64,000 bases of DNA, taken from contig PUDQ02000014.1 of NCBI GenBank assembly GCA_002964805.2, forward strand, positions 1 through 64,000, in the 5' to 3' direction. Below, piece by piece: positions 11,974-22,346 of this stretch. This stretch comes from Trametes villosa (taxonomy: Eukaryota; Basidiomycota; Agaricomycetes; Polyporales; Polyporaceae). The first letter of the stretch is position 1; each line of letters begins with the position of its first letter. Both the position numbers and the translations under genes were made by a program. The notes beneath the pieces were generated by a model. The model did not search any database, was not told where the DNA came from, and saw nothing but the letters and a program-made list of their open reading frames with translations.

Positions 11974-13332
11974 CACCCACTGGTTGGCTTGCGGGCGCGG
12001 GCGTGCGGGTGGCTTACGGTGCTGTAGTGTCGTTACCGCTCGCTTCATACTGCTTGTTGCGGCGCTCGCGCGCGCGCGGCTGGTTCCTCACTAGTACTAT
12101 CCTACTATCGTATATTGTGCCCTGTACAATGGCTCGCCTTACTATGCAACCGAATCCGAATGAATCTGGCTCAATCCCAGTGGAGAATCTGTCTCCCTCG
12201 CGCACAATCGTGTACAATCGCCCGTACGCACCCCTGGGGTACTGAATCGGTGAGATTGAGAGCGAATCGCGGTAGCCGTGCTCGCGTACAATCGTCCAAG
12301 GTCGCGATCAATGTTCCAAAAGTCTCAGGATCGGAAGTTTCGGCGATCCTGCACGATTCATCACGTTCCTCCCCTGACAATCCCCTACAATCGTGGAGAA
12401 TCGATCGCGTTTTGACTGGGCCTCATCTCCACGCCTCCTTTGCGCTCGCTCCATCGCTCGCGCTTGCGCGCAAACACCGCGTATGTTTATACCATATATG
12501 ATGTATATATGTGGCAAGAAAAACAAGCGGATTTTACAATGCACCGGGCAGATAATGAGACAGTACGGTCAGGGGTAGATGTAGGATACAGTAAGGAGGG
12601 CATGTATCGCATAGTGCAGGGACTGTCGCATTTCGGGGGTATGGGTGCGAGTGGCCCGGGTGTGTGCATGCAATGATGGTGCATAAAGGCGGCACATTTT
12701 GAGGCGGGGGCGAGGGAGGCTGGGTGTGTCAGATCCTTTGCTCCTAAGCCTTACCACGCTTCTTCGTGCCAGATCTAAGACTAGCACAGCCCTGAGCTAG
12801 TCATAGTGAACGTAGAGAGGACAGAGATGCATAGGTCGGCCGGTCAGAACGCGTGCAAGGAGGAGAGCACAGATATAGACGCCTGTCGCGACGCGCCGCG
12901 CGTCCACGTAATGGAAGTGACAAGCGCGTCCTAGCGCAAACTTGAGGTACACTTTCCGAGCCTCTACGCTCCCCGATTCAATTTAACTACCTTGCCATAC
13001 CATACTGCTGACAAGCTGCAAGAGAATGTACAGGACGGATTTTCTATACCTTCCCGGCTTCCCAAACCGGAAATTTTATTCAACAACTAGGACAAAGCCC
13101 GAAATTCTATCCTGTACATATTACGCAGGTACATATCATGCACGTTTTTGCGCGAACTCCCAAGCATCTCAGGGGCGAAGATCGTACTCAAAGTGTACCT
13201 CTTTCGGCGGCCAATCCTGAGCCGCGCTTCCCAAAGCGCCCGAGGACGTGTCGGAGTTTGAAATAGTACACGGTTGCCCCTACCCAGGCACGACCGAGAC
13301 GGGAACTTCGCGCCAAAGAGGCGCCCGCAGCG
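11974..13332. other. Intergenic, repeated ACAATCG motifs
   Basis: No gene recognised. Between about 12110 and 12410 the motif ACAATC(G) recurs several times (three of them preceded by GT or CT), amid other AATCG/GATTG words. An AT-rich patch with TATATGATGTATATATG lies near 12495. Nothing else stands out. Confidence 0.4.
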
Positions 13333-15042
13333 CCTTCACGTGCCCGACGCGTCGCGCGTCGGCGTCAATGTTCGCTTGTGGCGCACGTCCGCCGTTGTGG
13401 CGTCGACGCTCTTCACCTCTCCTGCCATCGAGGCTGGCTCTTCGTCACCGAGAAGAAAGTCTAATGTCAAGATCGAGTCGATCGAAGGGAAATGTCCGTG
13501 CGCCACCTCCCTCGGAAGCGCGATGTGGCGTCGTCGGCGGAGGGCGTCCTCGAGCCAGCCTCGACGGTCAGCCTCACGATTCCTACCGGAACGTCTGGAT
13601 AGCTGGCTGGTCCCACGATCGAAGCTAGAAGCAGCGAACAATAAGCCAGAAGCATGCTCAGACCAGAATACAATCGCGGCTCACCGGGAAGTCGCGGCGG
13701 AGTACGAACTGCGCGCAGGTATAAAGCCCCGCCCGCACACTCTCCCACCCGTTTCGCTCCTTGTCTCCGCCCACATACGATCGCCCCATCTACCCCCATC
13801 TACTCTTACCCGCTATCCACCTGCATGGCGCCTCGCCTCCGCTACTTCGCCTCGACAACCGCCCACGGTGACGCGCCACCGCGCGCCTCGCTCTCCGGTG
13901 GTTAGCCACACGGTCCACGACGTCGACAACACCTCCCTAGTCGCCGCCGCCGTCAACATCCTTCGAGTCGCCTCCATGATATAGCCAGGACCATGGGCCG
14001 CTGCAGGTGAGCAGTGTCGACGGTCCGCCACAGCACCTACTCGCGACGCCACATCGCGCCGTTCATCAAGCGCTCCCCTTACCTAGGCCCGGCGGTGCCC
14101 ACCTGTTGCGGCCTTACGGAGATGCGTCCTTCGCAAAGATGACCCCGCCGGGAGACAAGCCATCGCTGTATTGGGCAGACCGATGGCACCGCAATGATCT
14201 GCGCGAGCAGCGGCAACTACGACCAGCCCTGTCAGCTTCGGAGGATCAACAAACATGCAGCAAAGATTCGAGGGCAACATACCTGGACAACATAATCGGC
14301 GGGCATCCTATGCACTCTCGACGCCAACAGGTGTGGGCGACCGTCAGCAGGCTGTTGCCTCCGTACCGTCAGTGCCCCACCTCGCAGTGGCAGAGGACAA
14401 GCAACGCTCGCACAAGGACACGCCAGCATAGGAGCAAGCAAACCTACCAAGAATGCATCTCGGGTTAAGATGCGCATCAAGGCCGAAAGGCATCGCTCCC
14501 ACCATGGCGGCAGCCCCAGGCATCAAGACCATTCGCAAACGGTCAATAATTGAGGCTGACGCCGCCCAGTGCCTTCACGAAACGGGGTCACGTTCCATAC
14601 GACGAAGAGAAGTCATGGTCGCCGGAGACTCCCAAATTACTGGGCGACAACCGCTCACCGGATCAAGAATATCAGGACATTGACTAGTACTGGAGAGCGG
14701 CAATACACCAACGCCAAATCATCAATCCTGAAGCAGAAGAAGGACAGGAGAACATACTGTTTACACATTGCGATGATGCGGTGGTTGGGACAACGCTCCT
14801 GAGCCGCAACCGAGCCAAGATCATACGTCAGCACCGCAAAGGAGTACAACGCCCCCGGAACGGGGAGAAACCCGAGGCCGTATTCGTCGACTAAGGGCCG
14901 AACCATGCGCAAGCATCTTCGGCGCCCTCTTGATGGACGTCAATCAGCAAGAGCTAGCCAAGAATATCGCCAGCGACTTACTCGTATCATAATCATGGCC
15001 TAGGAAGGGTCTTCGAGTGGAGCCAAGGAGGAACGTACCGCA
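13333..15042 (+). repeat. 1.7-kb repeat, copy A (inverted partner at 22347-24064)
   Basis: Read by eye, this stretch matches the reverse complement of 22347-24064 along its whole length with many substitutions and small indels. Shared landmarks in order: CACGTG and ACGCGT near the start, a TATAAAG box, a GGTTAGCCACACGGTCCAC block, a segment translating as MQQ-FEGN-PGQHNRR, and an end translating as ALLMDVNQQELAKN. The coding-like blocks are interrupted by stops and frame changes, so the copy looks like a decayed gene or mobile-element internal sequence. No terminal repeats or target duplication were found. Confidence 0.75.
13720..13725 (+). promoter_or_regulatory. TATA box inside repeat copy A
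   Basis: TATAAA followed by a C/T-rich stretch. It is conserved in the other repeat copy on the opposite strand, which suggests that the repeat once carried a promoter and transcribed gene. Confidence 0.4.
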
Positions 15043-15642
15043 CGGCAGCCTTAACTGCGGACGAAACGAAACTGCAAGAAAAGGGTCTGTCTTCCGCAAT
15101 TGCATGGCGTTCTGCAGGACACCACTAAGGCAACCAACCTCAGCAGAGAAGAAGGACAGGAAAACGTACGACTGAGGAGTCAAGGAAATCGAAGATGACC
15201 AATGGGGCTTACGAGGGCTTACGAGGTCGCGAAATGCGACCTAGAAGGATTGTCAACATACGCGCCAGATTCGTCCTACATGATATCAAGACCGTCGGTT
15301 CACTGCGAGGCAAAGCGACTGGGCATAAGAGCGGCTTCAAACGATCATCGATTACGGGGCGCACGCAGCGCTTATGATTTCATTGCTCAGATATTAGGCT
15401 ACTATGGAGGCAAATATTCAGTGGAGGATTCACAAGTAAGCAGAGCTACATACCACGTTGTAACTCCCGGGGTATCAGTAAAAACTCGCACAGTCCCGGA
15501 GTGTGAAGCCTTGCCGTCTGAACCATATGCTCAATATCATAGCACCGCGTGTGGGGCGGATGAGAAAAGCTCCAACATAACAGTGCATCATGAGCGCCTG
15601 AGCATACACGCTCACCGTGACGTTCAACGCTACGTAAACGCC
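15043..15642. other. Intergenic, 3' side of COG7
   Basis: Lies between repeat copy A and the stop codon of COG7. A short direct repeat reading GGCTTACGAGG occurs at about 15207-15226. No gene recognised. Confidence 0.4.
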
Positions 15643-18390
15643 TCATATCCAGCCTCGCAACTTCGACACGGTGACCATCACTGGATCCTCCTTTTCGCCC
15701 GGCGCGAGGCCTTCCCGCGCCTCCTTCAGCTTCTCCTTGCCCGTTGCATCGTCCACATCCACCCACTCGCGCCACTTCTCCAGCTCTGGAGACTCGACGT
15801 TGAGCGCCATGACGATGTTCGAGAGGTAGCCGAGGTCCGAAGCGAGCTGCGCCGCGCCGGCGGGCGTGAGCTTCGGGATGCGCGGCAGCACCTCGGCAGT
15901 GAGGCGCGAGACGAGCGAGAGCCCAAGCGAGGAGAGCCACGCGGCAGAGACCGCCTCCGGCGTGAGCGTGGGCGGTGGCAGCACTCCCGCAGTAGACGGC
16001 GCAGGCGAGGCTTTCAGGGAGAGCGAGGGCGAGCGACGCGTGTGCGAGAGGCTCGACGAGAGCGCAGCCTCCACCGGGGGCGTCTGCTCAGCGAGGCCAC
16101 GGAGGAGCTCTGCGCTGACGGCTGGGAGGGTCTCGAGGGAGAACGCGAGGGCGTCGTCATCCGCGTACACCTCGAACAGGCGCGGGAGGTTGAGCAGGCC
16201 TTCCGCGACGTGCTGCATGGTGCTGCTGGGCGAGAGTGAGAAGGTAGGGACCTGGACCTCGCTCAGCGCGCTGCCACTGCCGGCGAGGGGGCGCTTCCCT
16301 TTGGGGTCACCGGCGGCGGACCACAGAGACGACGCTGCGTAAGACGCGAGGTACTTGTGCAACGGGGAGAGGATGGTGTCCTGGAGCGCCTGCTGGCAGG
16401 TCCTCGCCAACTCCGATATCGCGCTGCGCGCGCTAACTAGGAGCGGAGGGGTAGACACAAGCGTGGGGTGCGGGACTGCGAACGTCCGTGGTGAGCGCCT
16501 GGCGTCGGGGGTTGGTGGAGTGGGTGCAAGGAATCCATCTCCTCGCGGCTGGGCTTGCGAGGAGGGCTCCGGGTCGACCTTGTTTAGCAGCTCGTGCAGC
16601 TCTGCTGAGTTTAGCGACGACTGCATGAGCAGCTGTAGCTTGCCCCTGCTCGCTCCCGATAGGTAAAGGGTCGCGGGGTCGTTCCGGGCCTGGCGCAGCG
16701 TTGTCGATACCTGGGTCACGGTCGAGCGCAGTTTGCCTTCGAACATGACTATGCGGTCGAGGAGCGTCCTAACCGCCTCGAGGAAGTGCAGTAGTGCCTG
16801 GATGTCCGCCCAGTCTTCCGCGGTGTAGTCGAGGTCCGAGAGGTCCTCTCCGGATGCCGATGCCGTCAGAGATCCCCCGCCGTGGCCTGAACGACGCTCG
16901 AGGATTTCCACTCTGGACGCGTCCGAGAATGTGGAGAAGAGCCTATCCACGGCCTGAACGAGGCCCAGCACGCCGTAACCGTGCGTGAAGGACATGCAGC
17001 GCGCGATCGCCTCCTCCGCGACACCGAAGATGTCCACAGCGCGCTCGCGCAGCAGTCGGGCGTGGTCGATGCGGCCTCGAGGTTCGCTGGAAAGAGCCGT
17101 CTTGAGCGCGTCCTCAAGAAAGCGGGTCTCCAGGGTGGAGTAGTCGACTTGAAAGTCGACGAAGGGCTCGAACAACTCCTGGTCCCAGTCCAAGGTAGGA
17201 GGCGCTAAGGCGCCGGTCCCGCTGATCGAAGCGCGGTGGCTGCCAGTGCGGCGGGACATCGACATCGACATGCGGGCGGATGAGCGTCGGCGGAGGTGGC
17301 CGGCGGCTGGGCGGTCTCCATCAGCGGCTGGCGTAGCATAGCTGACCTTCTCCATGACCTTATCCGTGGAGTTGGCGAAGTCCTCCGTAGCGCGGTAGGC
17401 CGAGATGAGCTGAGCGAGCGCTGCTGCACCGTAGTAGGTGGACATCGCCTCTAAGCGCTGGGAGAAGGAGGGTTGGAGGGCCGAGAGGGTGGAGGTGATC
17501 AGCGCGGAGAGGGTTGGTCGCGGGTCGGGGAAGATAGCGGGCACTGAGGTCCGTTCTGTCTGGAGAATGGCGAGGAAAGCCTGGTAGAATGTCGGCAGGA
17601 ATAACGTGAACGCGAGAGCAGACTGGTCTATGGGTGAGCTGGTATCACCGTCACGTAGACGGGCGTTTTGCCATTGCTCGACGAGCGGGCCCCGCCGTGA
17701 TCCATAGTAGTAGTTGCGGAACTCCGACTCCCTCTGGATGTTGCGGAAGATGGAGAAGTAGTTTCGACACACCGCCACGTCCTGAGAGTTCACCGCAGCA
17801 ACCAGGGCAGAGCTAAGGGACGCTTCGAGTTGGTTTTGGAGGCTGACCATGAGCGTCCGTCGGCTGTCGTACTCCGGGGTATTCTCGAACACGGCCATGC
17901 TCTTAGACGCCTCCGACAGCCTCTCGGCAGCCTTCTCGTAGCTCTTCTCGCCTAGAAGCGAGGTGACGTCGCTCTCCAGAGTACTCCAGCTCTCCGCCTC
18001 CCGCAGAACCTCTCGCGTCGCCTCCATGTTGCGCTTCACAACGTCGAGGTAGTGCAACTTCTCCAGCGCCGCGTCGGTGTCACCCCCCAAAGACGACTTC
18101 GACTGGTCCTCGACGTTGTGCAGGATGCCTTGAAGCGAGAGCGCGCTTTCGCGCATAAAGTGAAGGTCGTACGTGAGCCGAGACGCGCCGCGCGAGATGT
18201 CCTCGATGAGCCTGTCCACCTGCGCAGACGTATCCTCCGAAGCGATCTCCAGTGTCCCGACCAAGTGCGAAACGCGTCGATCTAAGTCTGTCAGCGCGGT
18301 AGATCGCTCAGCGTCATCAGGCTCCTCGGAGACCCCGAGGATGTCGTTTATCCAGGACACCACATCTGGCTGGGTCTCGAGAGAGCTCAA
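15643..18390 (-). CDS. COG7: Conserved oligomeric Golgi complex subunit 7
   Basis: Uninterrupted 915-codon frame on the minus strand. COG7 is a lobe-B subunit of the COG tethering complex, which works on the cytosolic face of the Golgi in retrograde vesicle traffic and so maintains glycosyltransferases. The start matches the family: after about ten residues comes VVSWINDIL, then a helical region with many heptads (about 30-230), a Ser/Arg-rich insert near 370-400, and further helical bundles. Low-complexity Pro/Ser inserts near 640-670 and 810-840 make it longer than the animal protein (about 770). The lack of introns contrasts with most neighbours. It is divergent from eIF3g across a 447-base shared promoter. 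The assignment rests on overall pattern and the N-terminal motif, because COG subunits are weakly conserved. Confidence 0.8.
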   Translation of the reverse strand: MSSLETQPDVVSWINDILGVSEEPDDAERSTALTDLDRRVSHLVGTLEIASEDTSAQVDRLIEDISRGASRLTYDLHFMRESALSLQGILHNVEDQSKSSLGGDTDAALEKLHYLDVVKRNMEATREVLREAESWSTLESDVTSLLGEKSYEKAAERLSEASKSMAVFENTPEYDSRRTLMVSLQNQLEASLSSALVAAVNSQDVAVCRNYFSIFRNIQRESEFRNYYYGSRRGPLVEQWQNARLRDGDTSSPIDQSALAFTLFLPTFYQAFLAILQTERTSVPAIFPDPRPTLSALITSTLSALQPSFSQRLEAMSTYYGAAALAQLISAYRATEDFANSTDKVMEKVSYATPAADGDRPAAGHLRRRSSARMSMSMSRRTGSHRASISGTGALAPPTLDWDQELFEPFVDFQVDYSTLETRFLEDALKTALSSEPRGRIDHARLLRERAVDIFGVAEEAIARCMSFTHGYGVLGLVQAVDRLFSTFSDASRVEILERRSGHGGGSLTASASGEDLSDLDYTAEDWADIQALLHFLEAVRTLLDRIVMFEGKLRSTVTQVSTTLRQARNDPATLYLSGASRGKLQLLMQSSLNSAELHELLNKVDPEPSSQAQPRGDGFLAPTPPTPDARRSPRTFAVPHPTLVSTPPLLVSARSAISELARTCQQALQDTILSPLHKYLASYAASSLWSAAGDPKGKRPLAGSGSALSEVQVPTFSLSPSSTMQHVAEGLLNLPRLFEVYADDDALAFSLETLPAVSAELLRGLAEQTPPVEAALSSSLSHTRRSPSLSLKASPAPSTAGVLPPPTLTPEAVSAAWLSSLGLSLVSRLTAEVLPRIPKLTPAGAAQLASDLGYLSNIVMALNVESPELEKWREWVDVDDATGKEKLKEAREGLAPGEKEDPVMVTVSKLRGWI

Positions 18391-18837
18391 CAGCTCGGAG
18401 GACGAGGCGAGGGCAGGCTCTTCTCCATTAGCGTTCTTTGAGTCGAGCCCTGGTTTTGGTCTGCGTATTACGATCAGGAATTCAATAATAAAGCATCGGG
18501 CCTATGACCTTCAGCTCACTGTCCCGCTCCGTTGGCTTGCGTTGCCATGTCGCGCTGCGCCTGGGTCCTCCCTCGACTGCCGTACGTTCAATATCCACGG
18601 GGTTGAATCAGCGCAGAGTTGATTCACGATGCGATTCGGATAATTGCGCACAGGTAGGGGCGACAGGGGATGGCTGAGGGGTCGGAGGAGTGGCTGGTCG
18701 GACGCAGGAGCGGACGCGCCGCAGGTAAGTGTGACGCTCAGACAGTCACGCATATAGTCACGCCAGGTCACACCTTTGCGATTTGCTTTGCGAGCGCACA
18801 TTCAGCAGCACACATCTCCCTACCCCGCACCCTCACT
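18391..18837. promoter_or_regulatory. Divergent promoter region between COG7 and eIF3g
   Basis: 447 bases separate the two start codons, so both 5' regions must be within it. No clear TATA box was seen for either gene, as is usual for housekeeping genes. Confidence 0.5.
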
Positions 18838-20074
18838 ATGGCCGCTGCTAAGTACGTCGCTGGCTGCTCTGGCTCTCTGGGACGAAGCATTGAGGGCATT
18901 TGATACCATAGCGCACCCAAAACGTCCTGGGCAGACGACGTCGATGAGTTCGGTGAGTCGAGATACACTACCGCCCGTTCCGCTTGTTACTAATCCATCG
19001 TGCTCGTCAGAGACCCCCAAGGGCGAGGACTACGTAGATGAGAACGGCATCCGCACAACCGTGGAGTACACTATCAACGATGAGGGGAAGAAGGTCAAGG
19101 TGTGTACCGTGCGCACGGAAGAGGTCCAAGGCAGGCGTGCCGAGCTCACGTCACCCTCAATCCGTCTAGATTACGAGGAAGATCAAGCGGGTACTGCAGA
19201 AGGCGGTGGTAGACCACAGCGTAGCGGAGCGGAAAACGTGGGCGAAGTTCGGCCTGGAGAAGGGGAACAAGCCTGGTCCTGATCGGGCGACGACGACCGT
19301 AGGAGAGAACGTTTACCTCAAGCTCAGTGCCGGCAACAAGGTGCGTCTCCTGCCACTGTGTACCAGGGCCTGCGTCTGACAATTCCATCCGATCGATAGT
19401 CCTCTGAGGCGGAGGCGTCTCCGGAGCAGTCCGTCAAGGCGAGCCTTGCGAAGGCGGGTGCCGGAAAGGTCGTGTGTCGTCTGTGCAAGGGCGACCATTT
19501 CACCGCAAAATGTCCTTACAAGGACTCCCTGTCTGGCCTCGACGGCGCCGGTGCGTACATTCCCTGTGATCAGCCACGCTGTAGCCTCATAGATTGGGAT
19601 AGACACCCCTCCCACCGGCCTCGACGACACTGGCACACCCGCGGAACCCGCCGCCGCCGCCCCCTCTTCCGGTACTGGTGGCAAGTACGTTCCCCCATCA
19701 ATGCGTGGTGGCGGACGGGGACCCGGAGAGGCGATGGGCCGGCCAGGAGGCAACCGCGACGACCTCCCCACCCTCCGCGTCACGAACATCTCCGAAGACA
19801 CGCAGGAGAACGACCTGCGCGACCTCTTCGGCGCGTTCGGGCGGGTCGCACGTGTGTACGTCGGCCGCGACCGCGAGACGGGTGCGGGCAAGGGTTTCGC
19901 GTTCGTCAGCTTCGAGGAGAAGTCGGCGGCGCAGAAGGCGATGGAGAAGATGCACGGCCGTGGGTACGACAACCTGATCTTGAGCGTCCAGTGGTCACGT
20001 ACGTCGTTCTTGTCTCGTTGAGTTTGGGATCTGTGCTGATAGCGGTGGGTATAGAACCAAGGGAGCAGCGATAG
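18838..20074 (+). CDS. TIF35: Eukaryotic translation initiation factor 3 subunit G
   Basis: Subunit of eIF3 that binds RNA and supports 40S scanning. Seven exons join in phase: 18838-18851, 18912-18952, 19011-19099, 19170-19340, 19400-19550, 19603-19998, 20055-20074 (293 residues). N-terminus: a KTSWADDVDEF segment, the usual eIF3g opening, then VDENGIRTTVEYTINDEGKK and AERKTWAKFG. A zinc knuckle follows (Cys131, Cys134, His138, Cys143, in CRLCKGDHFTAKCPYKD). Then a Gly/Ala/Pro linker with KYVPPSMRGGGRG and one RRM (about 205-285) with RNP2 LRVTNI and RNP1 KGFAFVSF. The size fits fungal eIF3g (about 275-300). The first exon codes only 4 residues plus two bases. Confidence 0.93.
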
Positions 20075-20714
20075 AGCGGTCGGGTGGTGTGGTCTTGGTG
20101 ATCCCGGATGTCATGTGCTATGTCCATCTACTTGATGATGTTGTATGTACTATGAACATCTCCCTGTTTGTCTAAACGTAGTCCGTGCTGCGCGTGCTAG
20201 GTCTCTACATGGTCGATCCCGAAAATCGACGGTCCATCGCCGCGGTCTTGTTTCGTCCAGATCTCGTCCGAGTGGTCGTTGCGGCAATCTCCGTCGCCAA
20301 GGTGGACCGGGTGCTCAGTCAGATTTGGACTTCCGCTCCCCGTCTTCTAGCGCTTCCGCACGCCCACCAGAAGCTCGCCCTTGCCGACAAGCTCAGACCC
20401 CCTCTCCACGACGACGCCGCATCACCTCCCCCCGAACGTCCGCTTGCTATAGCTCCCGGCAGCGTCAGACAGCTGGACTGCCCCGTCAATTCTCTGGGGC
20501 CCCGCTCCCGGCATCGGTGTCTCTGCAGCCCGTCTGCGACTTGGGGACGATCAATTCGACGTCCTTGGACCACGGAGAAGCGAACTGGGTTACCCACCAG
20601 GCTGATACCTCTCACGCGGCTGTGGAAACGCTCTTCATATAGATGAACTGAGGGGTCACCCCGTGGCCCTGACATACCCCTCGTCGACTTCACTGTACCT
20701 GGCCTCCACGAAAA
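20075..20714. other. Intergenic between eIF3g and 7-TM gene 1
   Basis: Open frames run through 20145-20646 in two frames, but neither looks like a protein. It probably holds the eIF3g 3' UTR and the next promoter. Confidence 0.4.
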
Positions 20715-22006
20715 ATGACCGCTTCGCTCTTCCAAAACTCGTACTATGTTGTCAACAACATCAACGCCATCCTCTATGGTGAGTGTCCATATATGCACAG
20801 CTCATCGTACGGCATCCCTCTCCCTGCGGACGCCACAACGTCGATCATGAGGGTAATCTTACCTTTTCACTCGAGGGGCCTATGCTTGATGCGTCTTCAG
20901 AAAGTGTACTGACTCTATCAACAGGCGTCGAGCTTGTGCTCTACTTCATGACCCTCCGCCACATTGTGCTCAACAACCGCCGCACGCGCATGGACATGTT
21001 CCTCGTCATCTTCAGCACCGTCCTGCTCATCCTGAACACCATCTACTGGACGACGCAGGCGTACTTCGGGCAGCAGATGTGGGTCGTGCACGCGGACTAC
21101 CCCGGCGGCATGGACGCCTACCTCAACGACAACGTCGCGGTGTGGTACCAGACGTGGGGTTCCGCCGCGGTCATGGCGAGCAACCTGATGGCGGACGCGC
21201 TGATGGTAAGTCGCTGCATCGAGTGCGCCAGTCTGAGGAAGGCGCTGATGGAAGTGTCCATAGATGTACCGGGCGTACGTCATTTGGGATAACCTGCCCG
21301 TGGTCATCCCTCTCGCCTTGGTCTGGCTTGGCTCGCTCGGTGAGCAACCTCCTCTCCGTTATCCCCGCCCAGCCCATTCACCAGCCGTCCACAGCGAGCT
21401 GCCTCGGGCTGCTCTACGAGTCCGGGCGGCCGAACGGGAACTACTTCGCGGGGACGGCGACGAAGTTCGGCACGTCCTGGAACGTGCTCGTCTTCGTCTT
21501 CAACATCCTCGCGACCTCCCTCATCTGCGGCCGCATCCTCTACGTCGGCCGGCGGCTCGGCGTGAGCAGCGAGGGCACGAAGGCGTACACCGGCGCAGTC
21601 GCGATCATTGTCGAGTCCGCGCTCCCGTTCACGCTCGGCAGCATGGCGTACCTCATCACGTACAGTATCGGAAGCGACATTGAGATCGCGTTCTCGTGCT
21701 ACTCGATGTTCACGGTGAGTGCGGTTCTCCTGCGTTGTGTGAGAAGCTTTGGCTAACCAGTGCGCTTTCGTGTAGGCTATTGGGCCGCAGCTCATCGCGC
21801 TCCGTGTGCTCGAGCGGCGCGCGTGGCGGAAGGAGTCGACGTCCGCCTTCCTCACTTCCATCCACTTCTCGGACCGCACCGCGGCGAGTGGCCCGCGCGG
21901 CGACAGCAAGACCGACGTCGAGCTGGAGACGACGAAGCACGCGAGTTCCTCCCTGAACCTCTCGACCGTGCGCACTCAGCAAAGCGCCGCCGACTATGCC
22001 GTTTGA
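20715..22006 (+). CDS. Seven-transmembrane basidiomycete membrane protein, paralog 1
   Basis: Five exons join in phase: 20715-20778, 20925-21205, 21264-21339, 21395-21714, 21776-22006 (323 residues). About seven hydrophobic helices are visible. Landmarks: NINAILYG near the N-terminus, LNTIYWTTQAYFG in the second helix area, AYVIW at the start of the fourth, LLYESGRPNGNYFAG between helices, and a short polar C-terminal tail. The family is common in agaricomycetes and has no assigned function that I know of. The topology resembles fungal 7-TM receptors, but no ligand class can be named. The first intron is 146 bases; the others are 55-61. All four intron positions and phases are the same as in the paralog at 25414, so the two arose by gene duplication. 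Confidence 0.8.
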
Positions 22007-22346
22007 TACCCCATTCTTCGGGCTTTGGTGTACTAGTGTATGCTGGATTTGATGTATGTGTGCGTGTATCTGATTGTGACCTATAGGAGATAGAGACGGA
22101 TACTCTGACCTTGCCGCGGAATGTCGGCATATGACGGTTCCGACTACCGTAGTTCTCCCATGCCGATCGTCATATCTGTCTTCGCAGTCGCTGCCATCAA
22201 GCGCACCGCTAAGTAGCCTGCATCGGATTGGCAGCGCTCCGCGGTTCAGAGTTGCTAGTTCCACTTGGAACCTGCGCGGGACATTCCAAACACTAAAGTG
22301 AACGATATAAATATCGTGCTGTTCGTTGCCCGTCGAAGGCGCTCCA
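22007..22346. other. Short intergenic stretch between 7-TM gene 1 and repeat copy B
   Basis: 340 bases with no gene recognised. It ends where homology to repeat copy A begins. Confidence 0.4.

Noticed and set aside
13274..13984. 236-residue open frame across repeat copy A
   Set aside because: The frame is not preserved in copy B, where the equivalent part has a stop, so I treat it as repeat sequence and not a current gene.
15202..16239. 345-residue open frame on the plus strand
   Set aside because: It overlaps the 3' end of COG7 antisense and is a typical GC-rich shadow frame dominated by Arg and Glu.
18953..19010. Reading through eIF3g intron 2 gives a plausible-looking TLPPVPLV segment
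   Set aside because: It is in a different frame from exon 2; only removal of 18953-19010 keeps the phase and the conserved N-terminus.
20145..20646. Two overlapping open frames after eIF3g
   Set aside because: Arg/Ser/Pro-rich in both frames with no family pattern; likely the 3' UTR and promoter of neighbours.
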